Notes: a model not told the origin generated them from the letters alone. A stretch of 64,000 bases of DNA from Micromonospora sp. WMMA1947 (GCF_027497355.1 NZ_CP114909.1:496001-560000), one strand, 5' to 3'; counted from the first letter of the stretch, positions 17,140 to 26,677 are shown. Numbers and translations: made by a program.

Positions 17140-18315
17140 TCAGTGCACGGTGACGGTGGCGCCGCCCGGCACCAGGTCGCGCAGCTCCTCGGGGATCTCG
17201 GCGCCCATCTCGTCGGCGATCCGCAGCGCCTCCTCGATCAGCGTCTCCACGATCTGCGCCTCGGGCACCGTCTTGACGACCTTGCCCTTGACGAAGATCT
17301 GGCCCTTGCCGTTGCCGGAGGCCACACCCAGGTCGGCCTCGCGAGCCTCGCCCGGACCGTTCACCACGCAGCCCATGACCGCGACGCGCAGCGGCACCGG
17401 CAGGCCCTCCAGACCGGCGGTGACCTCCTCGGCCAGCTTGTAGACGTCGACCTGCGCCCGCCCGCAGGACGGGCAGGAGACGATCTCCAGGCCGCGCTCA
17501 CGCAGCCCCAGCGACTCCAGGATCTGGTTGCCGACCTTGATCTCCTCGACCGGCGGGGCGGACAGCGAGACCCGGATGGTGTCACCGATGCCCTCGGCCA
17601 GCAGCGCGCCGAAGGCCACCGCCGACTTGATCGTGCCCTGGAACGCCGGGCCGGCCTCGGTGACGCCGAGGTGCAGTGGGTAGTCGCACTGCTCGGCCAG
17701 CTGCCGGTACGCCCGGATCATCACCACCGGGTCGTTGTGCTTGACCGAGATCTTGATGTCCCGGAAGCCGTGCTCCTCGAACAGCGAGCACTCCCACAGC
17801 GCCGACTCCACCAGCGCCTCGGCGGTGGCCTTGCCGTACTTGGCCAGCAGGCGCTTGTCCAGCGAGCCCGCGTTCACGCCGATCCGGATCGGCACGCCCG
17901 CGTCGCCGGCGGCCCGCGCGATCTCCTTGACCTTGTCGTCGAACTGCCGGATGTTGCCCGGGTTCACCCGCACCGCGGCGCAGCCGGCGTCGATCGCCGC
18001 GAAGACGTACTTGGGCTGGAAGTGGATGTCGGCGATCACCGGGATCTGCGACTTGCGCGCGATCGCGGGCAGCGCCTCCACGTCGTCCTGCGACGGCACG
18101 GCGACCCGGACGATCTGGCAGCCGGACGCGGTCAGCTCGGCGATCTGCTGGAGCGTGGCGTTGACGTCGGCGGTGAGGGTGGTGGTCATGGACTGCACCG
18201 AGACCGGCGCGCCACCACCGACCGGCACCGAACCGACCATGATCTGGCGGCTGGCCCGGCGCGGGGCCAGCGGCGGCGGCGGTACGGGGGGCATACCGAG
18301 ACTGACAGCGGTCAC
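17140..18315 (-). CDS. ispG: 4-hydroxy-3-methylbut-2-enyl diphosphate synthase
   Basis: A 391-residue [4Fe-4S] enzyme of the MEP isoprenoid pathway, converting 2-C-methyl-D-erythritol 2,4-cyclodiphosphate to HMBPP. The TIM-barrel half includes [10 protein letters not shown] and RVNPGNI. The C-terminal half carries the cluster cysteines in VSCPSCGR (about residues 279 and 282) and [12 protein letters not shown]. Length is normal for actinobacterial IspG. The GTG at 18315 is preferred because AAGGTGAG lies 8 nt upstream; a GTG at 18324 would leave almost no spacing. It is third in the order dxr, rseP, ispG, starting 9 nt after the rseP stop. Confidence 0.97.
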   Translation of the reverse strand: MTAVSLGMPPVPPPPLAPRRASRQIMVGSVPVGGGAPVSVQSMTTTLTADVNATLQQIAELTASGCQIVRVAVPSQDDVEALPAIARKSQIPVIADIHFQPKYVFAAIDAGCAAVRVNPGNIRQFDDKVKEIARAAGDAGVPIRIGVNAGSLDKRLLAKYGKATAEALVESALWECSLFEEHGFRDIKISVKHNDPVVMIRAYRQLAEQCDYPLHLGVTEAGPAFQGTIKSAVAFGALLAEGIGDTIRVSLSAPPVEEIKVGNQILESLGLRERGLEIVSCPSCGRAQVDVYKLAEEVTAGLEGLPVPLRVAVMGCVVNGPGEAREADLGVASGNGKGQIFVKGKVVKTVPEAQIVETLIEEALRIADEMGAEIPEELRDLVPGGATVTVH

Positions 18316-18324
18316 TTCAGGCAC

Positions 18325-19572
18325 TCACCTTGAGAAGAGCGTGATGGGGTTGATGACATCGGCGGTGACTGTCAGCAGCGTGAACGCGCCACCGATCAGG
18401 ATCACCGCGTACGTGAAGGGCATGAGTTTGAGGTAGTCGACCCGGCCGGGGTCCCGGCGGCCGATGCGCGCGTAGAGCCAGGACCGTGCCCGTTCGAACC
18501 AGGCGATGGCGATGTGTCCGCCGTCCAGCGGAAGCAGCGGCAGCAGGTTGAACACGCCGATGAAGAAGTTCAGCGACACGAACAGCATGAAGAACACCAG
18601 CCAGGCGTTGTTCTCCACGGCCTCGCCGCCGAGCCGGCTGGCGCCGACCACGCTGATCGGGGTGTCCATGTCACGCTCGCCGCCGGTGATCGCGTTCCAC
18701 AACGCGGGCACCTTCTGCGGGATGCGCTGCATGGCGTGCGCGGTCTGCACCGCCATGGTGCCGGTGAAGTCGGCGGTGGCGCCGAACGCGGCGATCGGGC
18801 CGTACTCGACCCGCGGCGGGGTGCTCGGCCGCAGGGCCACGCCGAGCGCGGAGACCGACGAGGTGGCGCCCTTCGGGTCGTCCAGCGGCGGGCGCTGCAC
18901 GGCGGCCAGGTCGACCCGGGCCTCCTGCGACCGGCCGTCGCGCTCGAAGGTGACGGTGGCCGCGCCGGGCGGGGTGGCCCGGACCACGTCGAGCATGTCG
19001 CCCCAGGTGGAGACCGGCTTGCCGTTCACCGCGGTGATCCGGTCGCCGTCCTTGAGCTGGGCCTTCTCGGCCGGGCTGGCCGGGTCGTCGGCCTGGCAGG
19101 CGCGGGCCGCGTTCTCCACCACGACACAGGGGGCCAGCGCGATCACAGCGGGCTCCGCCTTGAAGCCGTCCTCGGTGGAGGGGAACTTCGGGTTCGGCAG
19201 GCCGGCGGTGATCGCGATGATCCAGAGCGCGATCAGGGCCAGCGCGAAATGGGTGATCGAGCCGGCGGACATCACGATCGTCCGCTTCCAGACCGGGTAG
19301 CGCCACATCGCGCGCTTCTCGTCCCCGGGCTCGACGTCGTCGTCCTGCGGCGTCATGCCGACGATCTTGCAGAAGCCGCCGAGCGGAATGCCCTTGATGC
19401 CGTACTCGGTCTCGCCCCGCTTGAACGACCACAGCGTCGGGCCGAAGCCGACGAAGTAGCGGGTGACCTTCATCCCGAACGCCTTGGCGGTCAGCATGTG
19501 CCCCGCCTCGTGCAGGCTCACCGAGATGAGAATCGCCAGGGCGAACAGCACCACCCCGAGCAGATAGCTCAT
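18325..19572 (-). CDS. rseP: Site-2 membrane metalloprotease (RseP/Rip1 family)
   Basis: A 415-residue intramembrane zinc protease that cleaves transmembrane anti-sigma factors and similar substrates. The zinc site HEAGH is at residues 21-25 in the first membrane helix, and the second metal-binding motif [12 protein letters not shown] lies in the third quarter. A single PDZ domain sits between (about residues 165-250, core [15 protein letters not shown]). Four membrane helices are visible. The ATG at 19572 overlaps the dxr stop by 4 nt, so translation is coupled. The dxr-rseP-ispG order is conserved in actinobacteria; the functional reason for the protease in this operon is not known. Confidence 0.96.
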   Translation of the reverse strand: MSYLLGVVLFALAILISVSLHEAGHMLTAKAFGMKVTRYFVGFGPTLWSFKRGETEYGIKGIPLGGFCKIVGMTPQDDDVEPGDEKRAMWRYPVWKRTIVMSAGSITHFALALIALWIIAITAGLPNPKFPSTEDGFKAEPAVIALAPCVVVENAARACQADDPASPAEKAQLKDGDRITAVNGKPVSTWGDMLDVVRATPPGAATVTFERDGRSQEARVDLAAVQRPPLDDPKGATSSVSALGVALRPSTPPRVEYGPIAAFGATADFTGTMAVQTAHAMQRIPQKVPALWNAITGGERDMDTPISVVGASRLGGEAVENNAWLVFFMLFVSLNFFIGVFNLLPLLPLDGGHIAIAWFERARSWLYARIGRRDPGRVDYLKLMPFTYAVILIGGAFTLLTVTADVINPITLFSR

Positions 19573-20783
19573 CGAGCTCCTTCCACCGACCCGACGATGA
19601 TCTCCTGGGCGTGCGCCCGTGCCCACGACTCGGCGGCGAGCACGTCCTCGACGGTACCTGGTTCGTCGAAATCGGGTGCGTCCTCCAGCACCCGCTGGAG
19701 GGTGTCGACGATCCCGAGGAACGGCAGCCGGCCCGCGACGAACGCGGCCACGCACTCCTCGTTCGCCGCGTTGTAGATCGCCGGGCGGCAGCGTCCCGCC
19801 TCACCCGCCGCCTTGGCCAGCGCGACCGCCGGGAACGCCGCGTCGTCCAGCGGGAAGAACTCCCAGGTGTGGGCAGTGGTCCAGTCCACCGCGGCGGCGG
19901 CGCCGGGCACGCGGTCCGGCCAGCCGATGCCCAGCGCGATCGGCAGCCGCATGTCCGGCGGGCTGACCTGGGCCAGCGTCGAGCCGTCGGTGAACTCGAC
20001 CATCGAGTGGATCACCGACTGCGGGTGGACCATCACCTCGATGTCGGCGTACGGCACGTCGAACAGCTCGTGCGCCTCGATCACCTCCAGCGCCTTGTTG
20101 ACCATCGTGGCGGAGTTGATCGTGACGACCGGGCCCATGTTCCAGGTCGGGTGCGCCAGCGCCTGCTCCGGCGTGACAGCGGTCAGCTCGTCGCGCCGCC
20201 GCCCCCGGAACGGGCCGCCGCTGGCGGTGACCACCAGCCGCCGCACCTCGCCCCGGGCGCCGCCGCGCAGGCACTGCGCCAGCGCCGAGTGCTCGGAGTC
20301 CACCGGGACGATCTGCCCCGGTCGCGAGACGGCGGCCTTGACCAGCGGGCCGCCGGCGACGAGGGACTCCTTGTTGGCCAGGGCGAGGGTACGCCCGGCG
20401 TGCAGCGCGGCCAGCGTCGGCGGCAGGCCCAGCGAGCCGACCACGCCGTTGAGCACCACGTCGCACGGCCACTGCGCCAGCTCGGTCATCGCGTCCGGCC
20501 CGGCCACGATCTTGGGCAGTTTGAAGTCACCGCTGGCCCAGCCGCGCTTGCTCGCCTCGGCGTAGAACGCGAGCTGAAGATCCTGCGCGGCGGACGCGCG
20601 GGCCACACCGACCGCCTCCACGCCCAGCTCCAGCGCCTGCGCGGCGAGCAACTCCACGTTGCCGCCACCCGCGCCGAGGGCAACCACCCGGAAGCGGTCC
20701 GGGTTGCGCTTGACGATGTCGATGGCCTGGGTGCCGATCGAGCCGGTCGAACCGAGCAGCACGAGGTCTCGGGGAGTGGTCAC
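19569..20783 (-). CDS. dxr: 1-deoxy-D-xylulose 5-phosphate reductoisomerase
   Basis: A 404-residue NADPH-dependent enzyme catalysing the first committed step of the MEP pathway. The NADPH-binding motif [14 protein letters not shown] is at the N-terminus, and the metal and substrate site is seen as NKESLVAGG and VDSEHSA in the middle. The segment [20 protein letters not shown] is typical of the family. The start is GTG at 20783 without a strong ribosome binding site. It is the first gene of the dxr-rseP-ispG operon. A long imperfect palindrome lies upstream at 20839-20915. Confidence 0.97.
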   Translation of the reverse strand: MTTPRDLVLLGSTGSIGTQAIDIVKRNPDRFRVVALGAGGGNVELLAAQALELGVEAVGVARASAAQDLQLAFYAEASKRGWASGDFKLPKIVAGPDAMTELAQWPCDVVLNGVVGSLGLPPTLAALHAGRTLALANKESLVAGGPLVKAAVSRPGQIVPVDSEHSALAQCLRGGARGEVRRLVVTASGGPFRGRRRDELTAVTPEQALAHPTWNMGPVVTINSATMVNKALEVIEAHELFDVPYADIEVMVHPQSVIHSMVEFTDGSTLAQVSPPDMRLPIALGIGWPDRVPGAAAAVDWTTAHTWEFFPLDDAAFPAVALAKAAGEAGRCRPAIYNAANEECVAAFVAGRLPFLGIVDTLQRVLEDAPDFDEPGTVEDVLAAESWARAHAQEIIVGSVEGAR

Positions 20784-20838
20784 CGGACCATTGTTCCCCA
20801 GCGCCTCACCCCGGTTCGTCCCGGAGTGCCCGGCGACA

Positions 20839-20915
20839 TGATCGACTCCACTTCACCGAGGTGACGGCATCCCAGGCGCCGCGATGCCACCACTTCGGCG
20901 AACTGGTGTCGATCA
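20839..20915. repeat. Long imperfect palindrome overlapping the Uma2 stop codon
   Basis: Two arms of about 38 nt, centred on GGCGCC (20875-20880), are about 80% complementary. Exact blocks include TGATCGAC (20839-20846) with its complement (20908-20915), and GGCATC with GATGCC. The element fills most of the 129-bp gap between the dxr start and the Uma2 gene, and its outer end contains the Uma2 TGA stop. It could terminate the Uma2 transcript or be a dispersed palindromic repeat. Confidence 0.7.
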
Positions 20916-21581
20916 CGCCTGCGGCGCCTCCTCGTCGAGCAGGTCGGCCGGGTCGACGCTGAACTCGAACGGCTGCCGCATCACGAACGTCGTACCGGCG
21001 GCCGCGGCCGCAAGCGGCCGGTACTCGCCGTCGACCAGTTCGTAGAGGGCAAGCGCCGGCACCCGGTTACGCAGGTCGACCCGGAGGAAGTACGGCACAC
21101 CGGCGGTCGCGTACTCCCGAGGCCTGTCGATCACGCCTGACGGCGCGATCTCCCCCACCAGCAGCGCGTCCTCGATTGTGACGGCGCGGAGACCACCGGC
21201 CGGGTGTCGCAGCACCGCCAGATCGGGAATGAACAGGTCGTCAGCGGAGACCAGGTTGACGGACCGGCAGCCCCACCGGCCGGCGGCCCGCGCCGCCCTC
21301 CCGATCAGGTACGCGAGATGGAGATGCGCCGTACGCCGGTCGACGCCGCTGCCCGGCGTGACGATCACACAGCCGCGCAGCACCTCGATCCTCGGGCCGT
21401 TGTTCTCCGGCAGCAGGTCGAGTGCCGCCGCGGCCGTCCAGGGCTGGTCAAGGCACCCCAAAAGATCCAACGGCTCGGCACCTTGGCGGCGTGCGAGTTC
21501 GCCGGCCGGGACGGCAGCCGTGCCGGGCAGGACGGGACTCCGCTCCGCGTCACTCGACGTGCCTCCGCTCACCGAAGACAC
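20913..21581 (-). CDS. Uma2 family (DUF820) endonuclease-like protein
   Basis: A 222-residue protein of the Uma2 family, which has a PD-(D/E)XK nuclease fold. Residues about 40-60 are a family-variable lead, followed by IEVLRGCVIVTPGSG, then the acidic residue in IPDLAVLRHP, and LLVGEIAPSGVIDRPREYATAGVPYFLRVDL, which corresponds to the conserved E-x-x-S-P-x(4-6)-D-x(2)-K region. The usual lysine position is arginine or glutamate here, so catalytic competence is uncertain. The GTG at 21581 has GGAG 5 nt upstream. Biological roles of Uma2 proteins are unclear. The stop codon lies in a palindromic element. Confidence 0.75.
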   Translation of the reverse strand: MSSVSGGTSSDAERSPVLPGTAAVPAGELARRQGAEPLDLLGCLDQPWTAAAALDLLPENNGPRIEVLRGCVIVTPGSGVDRRTAHLHLAYLIGRAARAAGRWGCRSVNLVSADDLFIPDLAVLRHPAGGLRAVTIEDALLVGEIAPSGVIDRPREYATAGVPYFLRVDLRNRVPALALYELVDGEYRPLAAAAAGTTFVMRQPFEFSVDPADLLDEEAPQA

Positions 21582-21685
21582 CCTTTCTCCTCGACCAGGC
21601 CGAGCCGGATGCTCGGAGTCGAGCTTCACCCGTTCTCGTGCCGTCGCTCGCACAGATGGTGCGTCCCGGTGGCGAACCGACGCGC

Positions 21686-22159
21686 TCAGACGAGCAAGGT
21701 CCGGTCGTGGAGGAAGGCGAGAACGTCCTGTCTCTGCTGCGGCGTGAGTTCTGCCAAGGGCACGATCAGCGCTCGCCCTCCCGACAGTCGCACCAGCAAC
21801 TGGCCGTGGACCTGTTCGACGGCGGACACGGCGGACCACCACACCAGCGTGTGGCCCTCCGGGCTCTCGCACCGCAACCCCTCGTCCGAGAGGTTCCAGC
21901 GGGCCGCAACGGAGCCCCACTGCCAGGCCGCCCCCACCGCACGGTGCAGCATCACGGCCGGGGCGAGGAACCAGCAGAGCACGGCCCCACCCGCCAGCGC
22001 AGCGGCGACGAGGCGGGGCTCCACGACGAGCGTGAAGACCGACAGCAGCGCCAGCGTGCCGCCCACCCATCGATAGGGCAGGACCACGCCCCGCAGGAGC
22101 CGGCGCCACGCCACGGTGAACGGCCCCCGCTCGGGCGCGGCCTCGAACTCGATCAGCAC
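21686..22159 (-). CDS. YcxB-like membrane protein
   Basis: A 157-residue protein with two adjacent hydrophobic helices (about residues 31-48 and 50-72), followed by a C-terminal strand-rich domain with WNLSDEGLRCESPEGHTLVWWSAV. This is the pattern of YcxB-like C-terminal (PH-like) domains, in which a membrane hairpin precedes a cytoplasmic beta domain. Function is unknown. The GTG at 22159 lies 5 nt after TACCGT, so a leaderless transcript is possible. It is followed by the Uma2 gene on the same strand after 104 nt. Confidence 0.7.
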   Translation of the reverse strand: MLIEFEAAPERGPFTVAWRRLLRGVVLPYRWVGGTLALLSVFTLVVEPRLVAAALAGGAVLCWFLAPAVMLHRAVGAAWQWGSVAARWNLSDEGLRCESPEGHTLVWWSAVSAVEQVHGQLLVRLSGGRALIVPLAELTPQQRQDVLAFLHDRTLLV

Positions 22160-22234
22160 GACGTACGGTAAACCGCGCCCACGCCCGGCGATCTCCGCCG
22201 AACGGTCAGGCGGGGCTGTCGCTGCGGGATGAGG

Positions 22235-23464
22235 CTACGGGGACGCGATCGTCCCGTCTGGCGCGGTGAGGTGCTCCAGATGTTCCAACGGCAGGTGCGA
22301 GGGCTGCCACTCCAGGAACAGCGCGGTGGCGTCGTCGTCGAGCTGGTCCTGCTGGTAGGCGAGGACGGCGCGCACCAGCCGGCGCATCGTCTCCGGGCTG
22401 GGCAGCCGCTCGTTGAGGGCACGCTCGACGAAGTCGACGAGCCGGTCCAGCCCGAACCGTTCCCCGTCGTCGCCCCGGGCGTCGGTGATGCCGTCGGTGT
22501 AGGCGAGGATGCGGTCGCCCGGGTGCAGCGCCTCCTCGTGCGCCCGCGGGCGCCGCGTCGACAGGTTGCCCAGCCCGAGCGGCAGCGCGGTCGGTCCGGG
22601 CAGTGCCCGGACGGCCTTGCCGTCCCGCAGCAGCATGGCGCCGGGGTGGCCGGCGTTGATGGTCCGCAGCACGCCGGTCCGCCGGTCGAGTTCGGCGAGC
22701 AGCGCGGTCGCGAACAGGCCGGGGTGTTCGGAGCGGACCCACCTGTCGATGCTGATCGCCGTGTCGACCAGGTCGAGACCGGTACGCCGGGCGTTGCGGT
22801 ACGCGCTGACCACGAGCGAGGCCAACGCGCTCGCCTTGATCCCGTGCCCGCAGGTGTCGAAGAGCCCGACGCTGAGCACGTCACCGTTGAGCGCGTAGTC
22901 GAAGATGTCCCCGCCGACGTCGTAACACGGTTCGAGGATGGCGGTGATCACCAGCTCGTCCGTCGCGAAGGTCAGCGGCGGCAGCAGCCCCCACACGGTC
23001 TCGGCGGCGACCTGCATCGGCAGGCGGCGGCGGATCCGTTCCACGACGTCGCCGTAGAGCCGGCGGTTCACCAGGACCTGAGCGACGGCGACCGCCACCT
23101 CCCAGGCCGGCCGGTCCAGCGCGGGGTCGCCGGCGCGCGACGACACGATTTCCAGCGCCCCCAGCCGTTCGCAGCCGAGCAGCAGGGGCACCCAGAGCCG
23201 GTCCGGGCGGTCGGGGGCGCGCTGCACCTGCAGGCCGGTGAACGCCCGGCCGGCCAGCGTCGTCTCGATCGTGAGTTCGTCCCGGGGCGCGCCCGCGCCG
23301 ACCAGGGGTACGAGCGAGGACTGCGTGTAGTCGGCCAGGTAGATCACGATGTCGGTGGCCCCGATGACGGGCGCGACCCGGTTCACCAGGAGCGACAGGT
23401 CGTCCGGACCGCCCCGGGCGGCGTGGAGGTGCAGCCAGCGCGCTGCGTCGCCACCATCGACCAT
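22235..23464 (-). CDS. GAF domain plus SpoIIE/PP2C serine phosphatase (RsbU-like)
   Basis: A 409-residue cytosolic signalling protein. The N-terminal 150 residues form a GAF-like sensory domain (GATDIVIYLADYTQSSLVP onward). The C-terminal half, about residues 170-395, is a SpoIIE phosphatase with metal-binding aspartates in GGDIFDYA, FDTCGHGIKASALASLVV, LAYTDGITDAR and DDDATALFL. Such proteins dephosphorylate anti-sigma-factor antagonists and so activate alternative sigma factors. No antagonist or kinase gene is adjacent. The start ATG has a GGGGGAGG ribosome binding site; TACGGT lies upstream as a possible -10. Confidence 0.9.
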   Translation of the reverse strand: MVDGGDAARWLHLHAARGGPDDLSLLVNRVAPVIGATDIVIYLADYTQSSLVPLVGAGAPRDELTIETTLAGRAFTGLQVQRAPDRPDRLWVPLLLGCERLGALEIVSSRAGDPALDRPAWEVAVAVAQVLVNRRLYGDVVERIRRRLPMQVAAETVWGLLPPLTFATDELVITAILEPCYDVGGDIFDYALNGDVLSVGLFDTCGHGIKASALASLVVSAYRNARRTGLDLVDTAISIDRWVRSEHPGLFATALLAELDRRTGVLRTINAGHPGAMLLRDGKAVRALPGPTALPLGLGNLSTRRPRAHEEALHPGDRILAYTDGITDARGDDGERFGLDRLVDFVERALNERLPSPETMRRLVRAVLAYQQDQLDDDATALFLEWQPSHLPLEHLEHLTAPDGTIASP

Positions 23465-23526
23465 CCGTGCCTCCCCCGGGTCCCCACCACCGTAGGAGGC
23501 CGAGGGCGAACTGCCAACGGCACGGC

Positions 23527-24072
23527 TCAGGCCGGACGTTCCAGGACGAACGTTTCAACCTCGGCACCGCCGTACCAGTCGGTGCGCACGCCCACGTGCG
23601 TCATGCCGAGGCGCCGGGCCACCGCCATCGACGGGTCATTCCCGGCCATCACCACCGCATACACCCTCGGGGTGCCGGTGGCGAACTCGCGTTCCAGCAC
23701 CGCGCGGGCCGCCTCGGTGGCGTAGCCGTTGCCCTGGGCGTCGGGGTGCAGGTGCCAGCCGACCTCGATGTCGTCGGTCAGCGTGACGCCGTCGCGTCCC
23801 GGCAGCGGCTTGAGCAGGATGCTCCCCGCCACCGGTCCGCCGTCGCGCGGCTCGATCGCCCACAGGCCCCAGCGACCGTCGTACGGCGCCCAGCGTTCGT
23901 GCCAGGAGCGGACCCGCTCGAGCGCCTCGGACGGGTCGGTCATCCGCCCCTTGCCGCCGCCCAGCCAGCGCATCACCTCGTCCCGGGAGTAGATGTCGTA
24001 GATCCGGGCCAGGTCGTCCGGAGACTCGGTCCAGTCCCGGAGCACCAGCCGGTCGGTCGTGGCGATCGTCAT
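23527..24072 (-). CDS. GNAT family N-acetyltransferase (RimJ/RimL-like)
   Basis: A 181-residue acetyltransferase beginning TDRLVLRDWTESPDDLARIY, the standard start of RimJ/RimL-type proteins. The acetyl-CoA loop appears as WHLHPDAQGNGYATEAARAVLEREF at about residues 105-129, followed by VMAGNDPSMAVARRLGMTHVG. The acceptor is unknown; this subfamily modifies protein N-termini or small molecules. ATG at 24072 lies 8 nt after TACGAT and is divergent from the YihY gene, with only 51 bp between their starts. Confidence 0.88.
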   Translation of the reverse strand: MTIATTDRLVLRDWTESPDDLARIYDIYSRDEVMRWLGGGKGRMTDPSEALERVRSWHERWAPYDGRWGLWAIEPRDGGPVAGSILLKPLPGRDGVTLTDDIEVGWHLHPDAQGNGYATEAARAVLEREFATGTPRVYAVVMAGNDPSMAVARRLGMTHVGVRTDWYGGAEVETFVLERPA

Positions 24073-24123
24073 GCCGCCGGATCGTAATGCGTGGCGCGGG
24101 GCCGTACGGGGAACGAGAGGGCG

Positions 24124-24966
24124 ATGGGCGACGGGTGGGATCGGACGAAGCGGATCACGGCTGCGGCGTTCCGGCCGGTCCGCGGCCGGGACCTGTCGCT
24201 GCACGCCGCCGCGATCACCTTCTACGGCGCGATCGCCGTGGTGCCGGTGGCGCTGCTGGCGATCTGGCTGACCGGACTGCTCGCCGGAGCGGACCGGGTG
24301 CGACGGCTGACCGGGTACGCGATCGACACGCTGCCCACCGAGATCGGCGCGCACCGGGCGGCGGCCGCGCTCGTCGAGGCCGGGCTGGGGCTGACGCCGC
24401 TGCTGGCGCTGGCCTCGCTGCTGCCCGCGTCCCTCTACGGGGAAGGTCTGCGCCGCGCCTTCGTCTCGGTGGCCGAGCCGCGCGCCGAGTCCGGCGCGCT
24501 GGTCGGCTGGCGCGGTCGCCTGCTGCTGCTCCCGCTGCTGGCGCCCGCCCCGGTGCTGCTGCTGTCGATCCTGCTCGGGCTGCCGATGACCACACGGCTG
24601 GTACGCCAGGGCGGCTGGGTCGGCGCGCTCGGCGTGGTGCTGTCGTTCCTCGCGGTGTGGCTGGTGCTCACGCCGGTGCTGATCTGGGTGTTCCGGGTGG
24701 TCGGCCCGGCCTCCCCGGACTGGCTCGCCACAGTGGCCCTGGGCTCGTTCACGGCGGCGAACCTGTCCGGCTTCGTGCACGGCTTCGTGCTGTTCTGCTC
24801 GCTGCCGCTGGACCTGGGCGTGCCGTTCGGTGGGTTCGACGAAATCGGCGGCGGCGTGGCGGTGCTGCTCTGGCTGTACCTGTTCCACGTGATCGTGCTG
24901 TCCGGCTACTCGGCCACGCTGGCGGCGAGCCGGTGGCGGGCCACCCGGGAGGCGGCCCGCGCCTGA
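24124..24966 (+). CDS. YihY/UPF0761 family inner membrane protein
   Basis: A 280-residue protein with six hydrophobic spans and the YihY features DLSLHAAAITFYGAIAVVP near the N-terminus and a late LLWLYLFHVIVLSGYSATL, which corresponds to the family's conserved W-x-Y-x-x-A/S region. It belongs to the family once misannotated as ribonuclease BN; its function is unknown. The ATG at 24124 follows a GAGAGG site; a GTG at 24091 in the same frame has no ribosome binding site. It is convergent with the PhoX-like gene, 10 nt away. Confidence 0.85.
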   Translation: MGDGWDRTKRITAAAFRPVRGRDLSLHAAAITFYGAIAVVPVALLAIWLTGLLAGADRVRRLTGYAIDTLPTEIGAHRAAAALVEAGLGLTPLLALASLLPASLYGEGLRRAFVSVAEPRAESGALVGWRGRLLLLPLLAPAPVLLLSILLGLPMTTRLVRQGGWVGALGVVLSFLAVWLVLTPVLIWVFRVVGPASPDWLATVALGSFTAANLSGFVHGFVLFCSLPLDLGVPFGGFDEIGGGVAVLLWLYLFHVIVLSGYSATLAASRWRATREAARA

Positions 24967-24976
24967 CGGCGGGAGG

Positions 24977-26146
24977 TCAGCGCCGGAACGGGCCGCGCAC
25001 CTCGTACGTGATGCCGCCGGTGCCGGCCCGGGCGCCGCTGGTGCCGCGCTGCGAGGAGAAGTAGAGCCGGCTGCCGTCCGGGGAGAACGCCGGTCCGGTG
25101 ATCTCCGACTCGGACTGCCCGAGCAGCCGCACGAACGGTGCCACCACACCGGCCGGCGTGATCACGTTGATCTCCATGTTGCCGCCGTCCTCGGCCACGT
25201 AGAGGTCACCACCGGCGGTACCGGTGATGTTGTCGACGCCGGTCAGCGGGGCGGCACCGGCCGGCACCAGCGAGTCGTCGTACGCGAGGTCGAGCCGCTG
25301 GTTCACCGCGTCGTACGCCCACACCCGGTTGTCCCCCTTGGTGGTGAACCAGCAGGTGTCGTCGGCGTACCAGCAGCCCTCGCCGCCGTCGAACGTCTGC
25401 GCCGCGGCCACCTGGTAGCGGGTGGGCATCGGGAAGCCGTCGCGGTCCGGCAGGTCCCGCCAGGTCACCGGCCCGGTAACCTGGCCGTCCGGGGCGCAGA
25501 GCACCTGCACCTTGCCGGTGCGCAGGTCGCCCCAGGTGTCCGGGACGAACCGGTAGAAGCAGCCGTCGCCCTCGTCCTCGGTCAGATAGACCACCCGCCG
25601 CTGCGGGTCGCAGGCCGCCGCCTCGTGCTTGAAGCGGCCCATCCGGGTCCGCTCCTCACCGGCCCGGCCGCCCTCCGGCCACGTCTCGAACACGCGGCCC
25701 AGCGGCACCTCCTCGCAGGACAACCAGGTCCCCCACGGGGTCGGGCCCCCGGCGCAGTTGACGTTCGTGCCGCCGAGGATCCGGTACGCGGCGGTGATCG
25801 CGCCGTCCGCGGCGAACCGCAACGCCGAGGCGCCACCGACGAGCGGCACCTCCGAGTTGGAGACGTAGGTCCAGCCGTCGCCGGACGGGAAGCAGGCGCC
25901 GCCGTCCGGCGCCGGGTGCCAGGTGTACGAGGTGCCGGCGACCCGCTGCCCGGAACGGGCGATCACCCGGCTGGTGAAGCCGGCCGGCAACTGGAGACCG
26001 TTGGCGTCGGCGGCCAGCAGGTCGCCGTACGGGCCGGGGCCGGGCTGGGCGGGCTGGGCCGGGGCGGCCGCGGCGGCCCAGAGACCACCGGCGAAAGCGG
26101 CGGCGCCACCGACGGCTGTGGCACGCAGGACGGTACGACGGTCCAT
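24977..26146 (-). CDS. PhoX-like (DUF839) secreted protein with Tat signal
   Basis: A 389-residue protein of the DUF839/alkaline phosphatase PhoX family, predicted to be exported by the Tat pathway: the N-terminus is MDRRTVLRATAVGGAAAFAGG, with an RR pair and a hydrophobic core ending in Ala-rich residues near 30. Beta-propeller-like segments follow, including YVSNSEVPLVGGAS, GTWLSCEEVP and LYFSSQRGTSGARAG. PhoX enzymes use calcium and iron; the metal ligands cannot be assigned reliably here, so phosphatase activity is uncertain. The ribosome binding site GGGAGG lies upstream of the ATG, and TATAGT (26215-26220) is a possible -10. Confidence 0.85.
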   Translation of the reverse strand: MDRRTVLRATAVGGAAAFAGGLWAAAAAPAQPAQPGPGPYGDLLAADANGLQLPAGFTSRVIARSGQRVAGTSYTWHPAPDGGACFPSGDGWTYVSNSEVPLVGGASALRFAADGAITAAYRILGGTNVNCAGGPTPWGTWLSCEEVPLGRVFETWPEGGRAGEERTRMGRFKHEAAACDPQRRVVYLTEDEGDGCFYRFVPDTWGDLRTGKVQVLCAPDGQVTGPVTWRDLPDRDGFPMPTRYQVAAAQTFDGGEGCWYADDTCWFTTKGDNRVWAYDAVNQRLDLAYDDSLVPAGAAPLTGVDNITGTAGGDLYVAEDGGNMEINVITPAGVVAPFVRLLGQSESEITGPAFSPDGSRLYFSSQRGTSGARAGTGGITYEVRGPFRR

Positions 26147-26214
26147 CGGGGATTACCTCCCGGAGGCGGTGGGTGTCCCGTCGACGGTAGGACGGAAATG
26201 CATCGACAACTGCC

Positions 26215-26220
26215 ACTATA
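26215..26220 (-). promoter_or_regulatory. Possible -10 box (TATAGT) of the PhoX-like gene
   Basis: TATAGT on the minus strand lies 69 nt upstream of the PhoX-like ATG, in an unusually AT-rich patch. A GGGAGG ribosome binding site separates it from the start. Confidence 0.4.
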
Positions 26221-26250
26221 GGGTGAACGCCCGGTGACGGCCGTCCGGCG

Positions 26251-26670
26251 TCAGAGGCCCTCGACGTACCGCTTGGCGTCGGCGAGCGACATGTGCGTGT
26301 GCTCCCGTACCACCTTGACCGCCTGGATCTTCTTTCCCCGGTGCAGCAGCCGCGCGGCCTCGGCCCGGACCGCGTCGTCGACGCTCTTTCCCGGTGCCGT
26401 AGCGCCCGGCGACAAGGTCCCGCCCGAGGCCAGCGCGTCGACCGCCTGCTTCGCCTCCAGCAGCGACCACCCGGTGTGCTCCCGTAGCAGCTTGACCGCC
26501 TCGACCTGACGACCCGCGTGGATCAGGCGGAGCACCTCGGCCTGCCCGCCGCCGGCCGGGCGATCCGGGGCGATCAGGTCCCGGGGACGGTCGCGCCGCA
26601 GCACGAGCAGGAGCAGGAACACCACCACGACGAGCGCCACCGCGAGCGCGATCTGGACAGCCGGGGACAT
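26251..26670 (-). CDS. Membrane-anchored protein with two L7/L12 C-terminal-like repeats
   Basis: A 139-residue protein with one N-terminal membrane helix (residues 4-24), a short linker, and two repeats (about 44-80 and 102-139). Each repeat contains a copy of AVKLLREHTGWSLLEAKQAV or AVKVVREHTHMSLADAKRYV, recalling the K-x-x-R-x-x-T-x-x-(S/G)-L-x-x-A-K helix-turn-helix face of the ribosomal protein bL12 C-terminal domain, which recruits translation GTPases. Whether this protein contacts the ribosome or GTPases is not known. ATG at 26670 lies 7 nt after TACCGT (26678-26683). It is divergent from the FAD oxidoreductase, 66 bp away. Confidence 0.75.
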   Translation of the reverse strand: MSPAVQIALAVALVVVVFLLLLVLRRDRPRDLIAPDRPAGGGQAEVLRLIHAGRQVEAVKLLREHTGWSLLEAKQAVDALASGGTLSPGATAPGKSVDDAVRAEAARLLHRGKKIQAVKVVREHTHMSLADAKRYVEGL

Positions 26671-26677
26671 GCCCGGA

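Noticed and set aside
20783..20793. Three-codon ORF (ATG GTC CGG TGA) overlapping the dxr GTG start
   Set aside because: Too short to separate from chance, although GGGG lies upstream; no supporting pattern.
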